From: Bacteroidales bacterium UBA4621
GTDB taxonomy: Bacteria; Bacteroidota; Bacteroidia; Bacteroidales; Paludibacteraceae
Direction of reading: 5' to 3'
Length of the DNA stretch: 13,966 nucleotides
Assembly: GCA_002387325.1 (NCBI GenBank)
Contig: DGIN01000089.1
Location: forward strand, 1 to 13,966
The notes under the pieces were generated by a model. The model saw only the letters and a list, made by a program, of their open reading frames with translations, had not been told where the DNA came from and did not search any database. The translations under genes were made by a program, and so were the position numbers. Of this stretch, positions 1 to 7,205 are shown piece by piece (the first letter of the stretch is position 1; every line of letters starts with the position of its first letter).

Positions 1-1
1 C

Positions 2-562
2 GCTACCGGTACCACACTCGTTTTCTCGTGGGACTTTAAGGATAAGTTCAAAGCAGGTCAGGTGGTAAAAGGTATTAAGGGCACGATGAATATCTATAAC
101 GGACTCCCTGAGATTAAGCCGAGTGTGGCTCTCAAGGACCTCACTATTACCGAGGGCGGCACCATTCCTGAACCAGAAGCAGTTACCGCAGTTCCGACTA
201 TGGACGACATCAACAAGTATGTGCGTTTGGACAAGGTTACCGTATCCGCCGCCACATGGAAAAGCAGCGATAAGGATCCTGAGCCTCGTACATTGGTCGG
301 CAAGTTCCTTGGAGAAGATATCACGCTCTACAACACGTTCAAGATTGACCTGACCTTCGAGGCGGCTACCTACCAAATCATCGGTTTTGTAACTTGCTAC
401 AAGAGCAAACCCCAAATCGCTGTAGTCAGCGCAGAGAAAGTTACCGGAACCGCTCTTGATGCTGCCGCTGTGGCTGACAAAGCACAAAAGCGCATCATCA
501 ACGGTATTCTCGTCATCGAGAAAGACGGTGTTCTCTACAACGCACAAGGTGCCAAACTATAA
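2..562 (+). CDS. C-terminal part of a secreted/surface hypothetical protein (5' end outside window)
   Basis: The reading frame is open from the first bases of the window and stops at TAA 560-562, so only the last 186 residues are visible. A GTG at 62 could be taken as a start, but in-frame coding (…TLVFSWDFKDKF…) continues upstream of it, so I treat the gene as truncated by the window edge. The visible part is rich in beta-prone, Thr/Val-rich sequence. A stretch reading VRLDKVTVSAATW…GKFLGEDITLYNTF…YQIIGFVTCYKSKPQI resembles the OB-fold-like modules of many Bacteroidales extracellular proteins. The last residues, NGILVIEKDGVLYNAQGAKL, resemble the short 'xNGxxxIxxxGxxYNxxGxxL' tails common at the ends of Bacteroidales secreted proteins. 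That tail suggests export, but the exact function is unknown. A terminator follows at 615-648. Confidence 0.7.
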   Translation, partial: ATGTTLVFSWDFKDKFKAGQVVKGIKGTMNIYNGLPEIKPSVALKDLTITEGGTIPEPEAVTAVPTMDDINKYVRLDKVTVSAATWKSSDKDPEPRTLVGKFLGEDITLYNTFKIDLTFEAATYQIIGFVTCYKSKPQIAVVSAEKVTGTALDAAAVADKAQKRIINGILVIEKDGVLYNAQGAKL

Positions 563-583
563 ACTGACACAAATGACATAATA

Positions 584-608
584 CGCTATACATAAGTAGT
601 GCATAGCG
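584..608 (+). other. Small inverted repeat between stop codon and terminator
   Basis: CGCTAT at 584-589 pairs with ATAGCG at 603-608, and CA/TG pairs may add to the stem inside. It lies 21 bases after the first gene's stop codon and just before the terminator at 615-648. It may act as an additional 3'-end mRNA stem. Function is inferred only from position. Confidence 0.35.
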
Positions 609-614
609 GAATCC

Positions 615-648
615 AAGAGGCTGTCTGACAAGTGCAGGCAGCCTCTTT
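615..648 (+). terminator. Rho-independent-type terminator of the first gene
   Basis: A 13-bp stem pairs AAGAGGCTGTCTG (615-627) with CAGGCAGCCTCTT (635-647) across a 7-nt loop. The only imperfect pair is a U-G wobble on the + strand transcript; on the minus strand it would be an A-C mismatch, so the hairpin suits + strand termination. The T-run afterwards is short (CTCTTTGG). The core is related in sequence to the three other terminators in this window. Confidence 0.7.
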
Positions 649-687
649 GGTTATGCTTGGGCGTGGAGACATGAAGCGTAAAGCAGG

Positions 688-842
688 TACGTAGCACCGG
701 GTGTCGTAACGATACGAAAGCCTGTGGTTTGAGCAGAACTCCTTAGATAGAGAGGAGAAATGTCGCAAGCCCGTTTCGATGAGACATAGGAGGCTTGGTG
801 CCAACTTTTAGGCAAACGCCTGCTTACTTGTATTTCAAGCAG
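688..842. other. Possible structured RNA region (several nested short helices)
   Basis: Visible pairings: TACG 688-691 with CGTA 705-708, enclosing GCAC 694-697 with GTGT 701-704. AAGCCT 718-723 pairs with AGGCTT 791-796, and encloses both CTCCT 739-743 with AGGAG 753-757 and ATGTC 760-764 with GACAT 783-787, which would make a three-way junction. Then AGGC 810-813 pairs with GCCT 818-821, competing with CTGCTT 820-825 and AAGCAG 837-842. Individual stems of 4-6 bp can arise by chance. The nesting is suggestive, but no promoter or known RNA family was recognised. Confidence 0.25.
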
Positions 843-953
843 TTATGTATATACCGTTCCCGCCTGTTTACCAAACCAACAGACTAACCATCTCACAATA
901 AGCCGATTATAACAAAAAAGAGACTGCCCGACCATATTGTCAGACAGTCTCTT
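820..953 (-). repeat. Dispersed repeat, copy A (read on the minus strand; terminator at its 5' end)
   Basis: Read on the minus strand, this interval aligns with copy B at 12124-12263 on the + strand. Shared blocks in order are: the GACTG…CAGTC terminator hairpin, T6-G-T-Y-ATAATC, ATTGTGAGATGGTT, CATAAC, and TGAAATACAAG (here at 837-827). Between GATGGTT and TGAAATACAAG both copies have exactly 48 nt and align without a gap at about half of the positions. Both copies lie directly 3' of an unrelated gene (nqrF here) and supply its terminator. The other end has a short inverted repeat, CTGCTT/AAGCAG. Confidence 0.6.
914..953 (-). terminator. Terminator of the nqr operon
   Basis: A 15-nt arm at 939-953 pairs with 918-932 around a 6-nt loop. 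On the minus-strand transcript the two imperfect positions are U-G wobbles, whereas on the + strand they are C-A mismatches. A run of six A at 914-919 gives the U-tract on the minus strand. It lies 28 bases past the nqrF stop codon, which fits the 3' end of the operon. It could also act weakly on transcripts arriving from the opposite direction. Confidence 0.85.
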
Positions 954-980
954 CTGTATAAAATCAGGTATGAAACTTTT

Positions 981-2261
981 TTATCCGCCGAAGTTATCGA
1001 AACGGATATCCTCGTCGCTTACGCCGAGCGAGTGGAGCAGGTCAAGCACGGTCTTTGCCATCATCGGAGGGCCGCAGAGGTAGTACTCGATGTCCTCGGG
1101 AGCGTCGTGCTGCTTGAGATAGGTATCGCCCATCACAGGAGCAATAAAGCCCGGTGTATATTTCACACCCATAGCATCTGCCTTCGGGTCGGGACGGTCA
1201 AGAGCCAGATGGAAATGGAAGTTAGGATATTCTTTCTCCAACTCAAGGAAATCGTCCAAGAAGAACACCTCGTCGATAGCGCGTGCACCATAGAAGTAAT
1301 GCATCTCGCGGTCGCGTGTGTTGAGTGTCTTGAGCATATACATAATCTGTGCACGCAGCGGAGCCATACCGGCACCACCACCTACCCAAATCATCTCTTT
1401 CTTGCTGTCGAAGACAGGGTGGAAATCACCGTAAGGACCAGACATAATCACCTTGTCACCCGGCTTGAGCGAGAAAATGTACGTTGAAGCGATACCGCAA
1501 GGCACATCTTGGAACTCCGGTCCGTTGGGACACTGGTCTTTCGGCTTGAAAGGCGGCGTGGCGATACGTACGGTCAGCATGATAATATCACCCTCGTCAG
1601 GGTAGTTCGCCATTGAGTATGCACGCACGGTCGGCTCGGTGTTCTTCTGATGCAGTTTGAACAAGCCGAACTTCTCCCATGCCGGCACATACAAGTCCCC
1701 TATCAAAGAACGGTCAAAGTCCTTGTAATAGATGTCGTAAGCAGGTATCTTAATCTGTGCATACGAACCAGGAAGGAAGTCCATATGTTCGCCCTTGGGC
1801 AACGCTACTTTGAACTCCTTGATGAACGTAGCCACGTTCTTGTTCGAAACAACCGTACACTCCCATTCCTTGACACCCAATACCGACTCCGGCACCTTCA
1901 TCGAGATGTCGCTCTTTACTTTTACCTGACAGCCCAGACGCCAATGGTCTTGCTGCTGTTTGCGGGTGAAATGCACGGTCTCGGTAGGCAGAATCTCTCC
2001 GCCTCCTTCAAGCACCTGACACTTGCACTGACCGCACGATCCCTTGCCGCCGCAAGCGGATGGCAGATGGACACCTGCTTCTGCAAGTGTGTTGAGCAAC
2101 GTACCACCGGCGGGTACGTCATATACCTTGTCTCCGTTGATGGTAATCTTCACATTACCTGACGCCACAAGGTATTTCTTTGCAACCAATAGGATGATTA
2201 CAAGCAGCAGTATAACCGCCAAAAAGACACCTACTGCATAAAGAATTGCTGTTATGTTCAT
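981..2261 (-). CDS. nqrF: Na+-translocating NADH:quinone oxidoreductase subunit F
   Basis: NqrF is the NADH-oxidising entry subunit of Na+-NQR. It passes electrons from NADH to FAD and then to a 2Fe-2S cluster facing the cytoplasm. The 426-residue protein has one N-terminal membrane helix (about residues 4-27) and a ferredoxin-type domain with Cys70, Cys76, Cys79 and Cys111, the same numbering as in Vibrio cholerae NqrF. The FAD motif RAYSMANYP is at 213-221. NAD-binding elements follow: GGGAGMAPLR at 294-303 and CGPPMM at 396-401. The C-terminus FDNFGG matches the family ending. It is the last gene of the operon, 16 bp after nqrE, with its own AGGAGG at 2276-2271. Extra Cys81 lies beside the cluster ligands. 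The family call is secure. Confidence 0.97.
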   Translation of the reverse strand: MNITAILYAVGVFLAVILLLVIILLVAKKYLVASGNVKITINGDKVYDVPAGGTLLNTLAEAGVHLPSACGGKGSCGQCKCQVLEGGGEILPTETVHFTRKQQQDHWRLGCQVKVKSDISMKVPESVLGVKEWECTVVSNKNVATFIKEFKVALPKGEHMDFLPGSYAQIKIPAYDIYYKDFDRSLIGDLYVPAWEKFGLFKLHQKNTEPTVRAYSMANYPDEGDIIMLTVRIATPPFKPKDQCPNGPEFQDVPCGIASTYIFSLKPGDKVIMSGPYGDFHPVFDSKKEMIWVGGGAGMAPLRAQIMYMLKTLNTRDREMHYFYGARAIDEVFFLDDFLELEKEYPNFHFHLALDRPDPKADAMGVKYTPGFIAPVMGDTYLKQHDAPEDIEYYLCGPPMMAKTVLDLLHSLGVSDEDIRFDNFGG

Positions 2262-2270
2262 TGTTTGTTT

Positions 2271-2276
2271 CCTCCT
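2271..2276 (-). promoter_or_regulatory. Strong Shine-Dalgarno site of nqrF
   Basis: AGGAGG on the minus strand lies nine bases before the nqrF ATG at 2261. Full SD motifs are uncommon in Bacteroidota, so this fixes the start and suggests efficient independent initiation at the end of the operon. Confidence 0.65.
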
Positions 2277-2277
2277 A

Positions 2278-2886
2278 TTAGATATTAAGACCCGAGAAGC
2301 ACATAAACGCCATTGCCATCAGACCTACAGTGATAAAGGTGATACCCAGTCCCTGCAGCGGTTTCGGCACATCGTTATACTCCATCTTCTCGCGGATACC
2401 TGCTAAGCAGACAATTGCCAACATCCATCCGAGACCAGAACCGATAGCATAAGCAAAGGCATCACCAAGATTGGAAATAGCCTTCACATTCTCCGGCGCA
2501 AGCAGGATACGCTGCTGCATAAAGAGCGAACCACCCATAATGGCACAGTTTACGGCAATCAGCGGCAGAAAGATACCTAATGACGAGTAGAGCGACGGCG
2601 AGTATTTCTCCACCACCATCTCCACCAACTGCGTGATTGCCGCAATCACAGCAATAAACAGGATAAACGACAGGTAACCTAAATTCAGAGGATTGAGTAC
2701 ATATACCTGCAGCAAGTAGTTGACAGGCAAAGTGATAGTCAATACAAACGTAACGGCTACACCTAAACCTGCACTCGTTTTAACGTCTTTCGATACTGCC
2801 AGATATGAGCACATACCCAGGAAGTATGCGAAAATCATGTTGTCAGCAAAAATGCTGCGAACAAATAGACTTAATGCATGTTCCAT
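2278..2886 (-). CDS. nqrE: Na+-translocating NADH:quinone oxidoreductase subunit E
   Basis: NqrE is an integral membrane subunit that pairs with the homologous NqrD to hold an iron centre inside the membrane, between the NqrF 2Fe-2S cluster and the NqrC FMN. The 202-residue protein is hydrophobic with about six helices. The conserved cysteines sit in FLGMCSYLAVS (Cys26) and AVNCAIMGGS (Cys114), inside half-helices of the inverted repeat typical of the NqrDE/RnfAE family. The start is two bases after the nqrD stop codon, and an AG-rich SD (GGAGGAG) lies within the nqrD 3' end, so translation is likely coupled. Length and gene order match NqrE; RnfA/RnfE are ruled out by the surrounding nqr genes. 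Confidence 0.96.
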   Translation of the reverse strand: MEHALSLFVRSIFADNMIFAYFLGMCSYLAVSKDVKTSAGLGVAVTFVLTITLPVNYLLQVYVLNPLNLGYLSFILFIAVIAAITQLVEMVVEKYSPSLYSSLGIFLPLIAVNCAIMGGSLFMQQRILLAPENVKAISNLGDAFAYAIGSGLGWMLAIVCLAGIREKMEYNDVPKPLQGLGITFITVGLMAMAFMCFSGLNI

Positions 2887-2888
2887 AA

Positions 2889-3518
2889 TTACTTCTCCTC
2901 CTTATTGATTGAGCGGTGTGCCCAGATTATACAACCTACCAGAATCAGAGCCATTGCAGGCATCATCATCATACCGCAATTCTCATAGCAACCGCCATTG
3001 GCAACATACCAACTTTCGGGAATTACACGGAAACCGAGCAGTGTACCCGAACCAAGCAACTCACGTACAAAAGCAATGATTACCAATACGATAGCATAAC
3101 CGAAACCGTTGCCGAGACCATCGAGGAACGAGTCCTTGACGTTGTTGGTCATAGCAAATGCCTCGAGGCGTCCCATCAAAATACAGTTGGTGATAATCAA
3201 TCCGATATACACACTCAACTGCATAGCCACGTCATAAGCGAAGGCTTTCAGCACCTCGCTCACAAGCGTTACCAACGCCGCTACAACCACTAATTGGACA
3301 ATGATACGGATACGCATCGGGATTGTTTTGCGCATCAGCGAGATAACCACGTTGGACATAGCCACGATAATCGTTACCGCGATACCCATCACCAATGCCG
3401 GCTTGAGTTGTACCGTGACGGCGAGTGCCGAACAGATACCCAAGATTTGCACAACCACAGGGTTGTTCTTATTCAGAGGTCCGAGCAGGACATCTTTTGT
3501 TTTTTGTGAAAGTGCCAT
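2889..3518 (-). CDS. nqrD: Na+-translocating NADH:quinone oxidoreductase subunit D
   Basis: NqrD is the membrane partner of NqrE, and the two together ligate the intramembrane iron centre. The 209-residue protein has about six predicted helices. Its two conserved cysteines, Cys29 in QILGICSALAV and Cys112 in IITNCILMGRLEAF, fall at the positions known for the V. cholerae subunit. The N-terminus LSQKTKDVLLGPLNKNNPV is typical of NqrD. It starts two bases after the nqrC stop codon. The C-terminus (RSINKEEK) is polar, and the nqrE ribosome site is built into its last codons. Confidence 0.96.
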   Translation of the reverse strand: MALSQKTKDVLLGPLNKNNPVVVQILGICSALAVTVQLKPALVMGIAVTIIVAMSNVVISLMRKTIPMRIRIIVQLVVVAALVTLVSEVLKAFAYDVAMQLSVYIGLIITNCILMGRLEAFAMTNNVKDSFLDGLGNGFGYAIVLVIIAFVRELLGSGTLLGFRVIPESWYVANGGCYENCGMMMMPAMALILVGCIIWAHRSINKEEK

Positions 3519-3520
3519 AG

Positions 3521-4318
3521 TTATTCCTTTGTTTGTGCAACTTTGTCGCCCTCTTGTGCAATCTCACAGGGGACAGCGCAGTTGTTGGTTTTACTTCCAT
3601 TCAGAAACTCGGCGTACTCGGCAAGGTTGTTGCGAAGCATATCGCTTACGCCGGTACAAGTAATGGTTGCACCGGAGAGAGCATCCACCTGCTCTTGCCC
3701 CTCAGCCATTTTCCCTGCTTTCATCACTGCCACTGATTTCACTTCACCCGCAGCATTACGGATATGCTTGCCGTTGAACTGGTTGCGGAACTTGGCAGTA
3801 ACTATTTCTGCACCCAAACCGGGAGTCTCGCTCTCGTGGTTGAAATTGATACCGAAGATAGTGTTCTTGTCATCGTTCAATGCCAAGTAACCACCGATAC
3901 CGCCCCACAGACCTGTTCCGTGAAGTTTGAGTACATACTTCGTCTCACCGTCAATCGTTGCCACATACAGAGGCAAACCGTTCACGGTCGAGTCTTTTAC
4001 CAACTCCTTATACATAGCCGCAGGATCTGCATTCGAGTAGTCTTGATTCAACGCTACCAGTATCTGCTTCTGCTGATCAAGCAGAGCATTTGCCTGCTGG
4101 CGAGGACTGAGTACCTGACTCACTACCGCCAGCAAGATAGCCACAATCACCACAATCACAGTCGCATAGACTATCGTATAGACATTGCTATTGGTGTCAA
4201 GTCCTTGTTTCTTCTCTACAAACACACCTTTCTGGTGGCACTGAGGACACTCCTCCGGTGCATTATCGCCGGTGTGGACATAGCCGCACACGGAACATAC
4301 ATATTTCTTCTGTGCCAT
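3521..4318 (-). CDS. nqrC: NqrC with an N-terminal rubredoxin-like domain (fusion)
   Basis: NqrC carries a covalently bound FMN on the outer face of the membrane and relays electrons from NqrD/E to NqrB. This 265-residue protein has the usual single membrane helix (about 46-69), a FMN-binding domain, and the flavinylation motif DALSGATIT with acceptor Thr218. Residues 4-37 are extra. They hold Cys8-X2-Cys11-X12-Cys24-X2-Cys27 in a VCSVCGYVHTG…CPQC context, the short rubredoxin type seen at the end of rubrerythrins, which binds Fe or Zn. An ordinary NqrC would begin near DTNSNVYTI (residue 41), but the preceding codon is CTT and no ATG exists there; the nearest alternative is a GTG at residue 32. 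The fusion therefore appears genuine. Topology predicts the added domain is cytoplasmic. The start is five bases past the nqrB stop. Confidence 0.95.
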   Translation of the reverse strand: MAQKKYVCSVCGYVHTGDNAPEECPQCHQKGVFVEKKQGLDTNSNVYTIVYATVIVVIVAILLAVVSQVLSPRQQANALLDQQKQILVALNQDYSNADPAAMYKELVKDSTVNGLPLYVATIDGETKYVLKLHGTGLWGGIGGYLALNDDKNTIFGINFNHESETPGLGAEIVTAKFRNQFNGKHIRNAAGEVKSVAVMKAGKMAEGQEQVDALSGATITCTGVSDMLRNNLAEYAEFLNGSKTNNCAVPCEIAQEGDKVAQTKE

Positions 4319-4323
4319 ATTTC

Positions 4324-5529
4324 TTAGATTTTAGCGCGTTTCATACGACGTTTGATATTCACTTGCACTACGCACCAGTCGATAAGCGGAGCAAAGGCGT
4401 TCATCAGCAGAATAGAGAGCATCATACCCTCGGGGTAACCCGGGTTGAGTACGCGGATAACCACTGCCATAAAACCGATGAGGAAGCCGTAAATCCACTT
4501 GCCGCACTCCGTACGAGCCGAAGTAACAGGGTCGGTAGCCATAAATACGGCACCGAAAGCGAAACCGCCCGTTACCAGATGCATATACCACGGGAAGTGA
4601 GCAGCAGCCGTATCCGGACCGCATACATTGAACAGCCACGCGGTCAGTCCGCCGCCCACGAAGATGCTGAGCATCGTCTTCCACGAAGCCACACCTGTCG
4701 TCAGCAGCAGCAATGCACCAAGCAGAATAGCCCAGCAGCAGGTCTCACCCACCGAACCGGGTATCAGACCGTTGAATGCCGTCCAAAAATCCACAGGCAT
4801 AAAACTTGCATCCGTTGCAGTGGCAATCTGTGTCAGAGGTGTTGCACCCGAAAAGCCGTCCACAATGGTCTTGCCGCCGTCCCAACCCCAAGTACCGCCG
4901 GTGCGGACAAAGGCTGCATCGCCCGTCATATGTGTCGGGTATGCAAAGAACAGGAACGCACGCGTGATAAGAGCCACGTTGAAGATGTTATAACCCGTAC
5001 CGCCAAACACCTCTTTGGCAAAGACAACGGCAAAAGCAGTAGCAATAGCCACCATCCACAATGGAGTGTTGATAGGAATAATCAACGGAATGATGAAACC
5101 CGTAACGAGGAAACCCTCTTGAATCTCCTCTTTCTTCCATTGCGCTACCGTAAACTCGATACCGAGTCCGACTGCATAACTGACTATGATATAAGGCAGT
5201 ACCGCCAAGAACCCGAAACCGAATGCTTTCCACCACAATGCGCAAGTCATGGCTCCGCGTACCAACTCGCCCGTAGCCAACAGGTGCTGGTAACCGACAT
5301 TGAACATACCGAACAGCATAGCGGGAACGAGTGCCAGAACCACGAGAATCATCGTGCGCTTCGAGTCCGAACCATCGTGGATTTGTGTGCCAATGCGCTT
5401 TGAAGTCGTGTTCGGGGTGAACAGGAACGTGTCAAAACCGTCGAACAACGAGTGGAGTGCGTGCAACTTGCCGCCTTCGTCGAAAGTAGGGCGAAGTTTC
5501 TCCATCATTTTGTATAATCCCTTAAACAT
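4324..5529 (-). CDS. nqrB: Na+-translocating NADH:quinone oxidoreductase subunit B
   Basis: NqrB is the large membrane subunit that carries a covalent FMN and riboflavin, forms the quinone site and is linked to Na+ translocation. The 401-residue product is hydrophobic with about ten helices. The flavinylation motif is DGFSGATPLTQI, with acceptor Thr230 counted from the ATG. The N-terminal amphipathic part (MEKLRPTFDEGGKLHALHSLF) and FTPNTTS are typical. I use ATG 5529-5527, which overlaps the nqrA stop codon as TGATG, giving tight translational coupling. A GTG one codon upstream (5532) would add a single residue. Confidence 0.96.
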   Translation of the reverse strand: MFKGLYKMMEKLRPTFDEGGKLHALHSLFDGFDTFLFTPNTTSKRIGTQIHDGSDSKRTMILVVLALVPAMLFGMFNVGYQHLLATGELVRGAMTCALWWKAFGFGFLAVLPYIIVSYAVGLGIEFTVAQWKKEEIQEGFLVTGFIIPLIIPINTPLWMVAIATAFAVVFAKEVFGGTGYNIFNVALITRAFLFFAYPTHMTGDAAFVRTGGTWGWDGGKTIVDGFSGATPLTQIATATDASFMPVDFWTAFNGLIPGSVGETCCWAILLGALLLLTTGVASWKTMLSIFVGGGLTAWLFNVCGPDTAAAHFPWYMHLVTGGFAFGAVFMATDPVTSARTECGKWIYGFLIGFMAVVIRVLNPGYPEGMMLSILLMNAFAPLIDWCVVQVNIKRRMKRAKI

Positions 5530-6881
5530 CACTCAATCTCCTTTTTTAGGTTATCCAATGCAGTTCTTACTATTGCCTGAAGCGGCATCTTCGAGGTGCA
5601 GACATACTCGCAGAGCGCAAAGTCTTCGGGGGCTACTTCGTACACGCCCAACGCCTCCATCTTGTCGATATTGCCTGCAATCATCGCCTTAATCAGGTAT
5701 TCGGGATAGATGTCCATCGGGAACACTTTGTCATACTCGCCGCTCACAATAATAGCACGGCGACCACCCTTCAGGCGGGCATCCCACTCATAGTGCCTTT
5801 TGCCGAACAGCCAACGTGTGAAGGCGCAGTCGAACATCTTGGCAGGGTCGGTGCAACTAACGTTAAACTCATCGAAACGCGGTATCATCCAACCCATAAA
5901 CTCGTGGTTCTCTGTACCTTCGTCCAACACGGTAAACTGGTTGTCATAGATGCTGATCATCTCGTCCAACCCCACTTGATGTCCGCTCAGCACATTGCCT
6001 GCCACGTAGCGCACAGGCTCGCCTGTCATTACGTTGCTGCGGAAAATCTCCGTTACAGGCATACCCGGCAGCACGTTGTAGTATTGTGCGCCGTAAGCCA
6101 GCGGACCCGTCAGAGCCACTTTCTTCTGCATATCCACAATACCCTTGGTCAGCAGGCGACCTATCAAATCAAGGTCTTGGATGTTAATCGTCCAAACCGT
6201 CTCGCCTTTGGCAATCGGTGCCACATGGTTGATTTGTACACCCACATTGCCTGCAGGGTGCGGACCGAACACTTCATAGAGTGTGCAGTCTTTCAACTCG
6301 CGGAACTCGGTGGCTTTTGCACCGCCTTTTATTCCCACGTACACAGGAGCCACACTGCTCAACGCACTCACTGCCGCCTGCAGTTCTGCCAAACGCCCTT
6401 TCAGCACCCACTCATAATCCGGTGCTACAGGTGCGCTGTCGAAAGTCGAGATGAAGATAGCCTTTGGCTGCTTGCTCGGCATGGCAATGCAATCATAAGG
6501 ACGCTGCTTGATAAGACACCAAAGACCCGACTGAAGCAGCAGGGTCTTTATATCAGCCGACTTATCAAACATCTCATACGCAATGCCGGCATCTGCCTCG
6601 ATGTCAATAGACATCACCTTCCGGCGATCGCCGCGGACTATTGCCGCCACCCTGCCGCTTACCGGCGATGTAAACAACATCTGCTCAAATGCCTTGTCGT
6701 GAAACAGGGGGGAACCTGCTTTCACGCTGTCGCCCTCGTGCACCATCAGTTTAGGCGTGATGCCGGCGAAATGGTCGGGCACTATACGATAGACAGCAGG
6801 ACGATTTACGCTACCAAGCGTCAATGCAGCCGCGCCCTCAAAAGGTATGTCCAAACCACGTTTCAGTTTGATTTGTTGCAT
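5529..6881 (-). CDS. nqrA: Na+-translocating NADH:quinone oxidoreductase subunit A
   Basis: NqrA is the soluble cytoplasmic subunit at the NqrB side of the complex and has been implicated in quinone binding. The 450-residue protein is close to the roughly 446-residue V. cholerae subunit. It starts with IKLKRGLDIPFEGAA, followed by a barrel-sandwich segment with KLMVHEGDSVKAGSPLFHDK at about 44-63 and a Rnf/Nqr SLBB-like middle region. It has no membrane segments and no visible cofactor motif, as expected. It is the first gene of the operon. Its ATG lies about 230 bases downstream of the best promoter match (7118-7149), leaving a long leader that contains an 11-bp x3 tandem array. Confidence 0.96.
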   Translation of the reverse strand: MQQIKLKRGLDIPFEGAAALTLGSVNRPAVYRIVPDHFAGITPKLMVHEGDSVKAGSPLFHDKAFEQMLFTSPVSGRVAAIVRGDRRKVMSIDIEADAGIAYEMFDKSADIKTLLLQSGLWCLIKQRPYDCIAMPSKQPKAIFISTFDSAPVAPDYEWVLKGRLAELQAAVSALSSVAPVYVGIKGGAKATEFRELKDCTLYEVFGPHPAGNVGVQINHVAPIAKGETVWTINIQDLDLIGRLLTKGIVDMQKKVALTGPLAYGAQYYNVLPGMPVTEIFRSNVMTGEPVRYVAGNVLSGHQVGLDEMISIYDNQFTVLDEGTENHEFMGWMIPRFDEFNVSCTDPAKMFDCAFTRWLFGKRHYEWDARLKGGRRAIIVSGEYDKVFPMDIYPEYLIKAMIAGNIDKMEALGVYEVAPEDFALCEYVCTSKMPLQAIVRTALDNLKKEIE

Positions 6882-6932
6882 AAATGTTAATGTATTTTAT
6901 TTTATTGTTTTCGTTCCGTCTCCGTCAGGATT

Positions 6933-6965
6933 GTTATAGGATAGTTATAGGATAGTTATAGGATA
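6933..6965. repeat. 11-bp tandem repeat x3 in the nqr leader
   Basis: GTTATAGGATA occurs three times without change at 6933-6943, 6944-6954 and 6955-6965. It lies 52 bases upstream of the nqrA ATG, inside the proposed 5' untranslated region. The period is near one helical turn, so it could be a set of protein sites or simply a slippage array. Confidence 0.9.
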
Positions 6966-7117
6966 GTACAACCTTGCTCTTGAAATACTATTGCAATTTT
7001 TAATAATTCCACACACCACACTGTCGCTTGACAGTCTCCGTCCACACCCTCTGTTCTTCTTGCCGCTTGCGGCACAGAATACCCATAAACACACCATATA
7101 TCCACACAAAATGCGTG

Positions 7118-7149
7118 CAAAGTTACTATATTTTTCCGATATACGAAAA
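7118..7149 (-). promoter_or_regulatory. Probable promoter of the nqr operon
   Basis: On the minus strand, TAACTTTG (7125-7118) matches the Bacteroidota -7 box TAnnTTTG. Twenty bases upstream is TTTT (7149-7146), three of four bases of the -33 box TTTG. Transcription would start near 7111 and leave a leader of about 230 nt. No better match lies closer to nqrA. Confidence 0.5.
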
Positions 7150-7173
7150 TTATTGCCATTATTTCAAACAAAA

Positions 7174-7205
7174 ATTGCCAATGTGTAAAATTCACTTTAC
7201 CTTTG
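7174..7205 (+). promoter_or_regulatory. Probable promoter of the InlB-repeat protein gene
   Basis: ATTG (7174-7177), then 20 bases, then TACCTTTG (7198-7205): the -7 box is a full match and the -33 box matches three of four bases. Transcription would start near 7212. That excludes an ATG at 7181 and favours a start at 7238 (or TTG 7214, nearly leaderless). Confidence 0.55.

Larger units (their letters stand above)
563..980. other. 418-bp non-coding interval between convergent genes
   Basis: No convincing gene is present; a 72-codon minus-strand frame at 586-804 has no family resemblance and crosses the terminator. The interval holds the terminator at 615-648, a run of possible RNA helices at 688-842 (see that entry), one copy of a dispersed repeat at 820-953, and the nqr operon terminator at 914-953. 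No TAnnTTTG-type promoter is visible on either strand. Confidence 0.6.

Noticed and set aside
4258..5403. 381-codon open frame on the plus strand
   Set aside because: It is antisense to nqrB and the start of nqrC. The product is rich in His, Arg, Thr and Gln with no fold or family signal.
5793..6890. 365-codon open frame on the plus strand
   Set aside because: It is antisense to nqrA, has no family resemblance, and no promoter precedes it.
6956..7195. 79-codon minus-strand frame upstream of nqrA
   Set aside because: It runs through the 11-bp array and across the nqr promoter and has no family resemblance.
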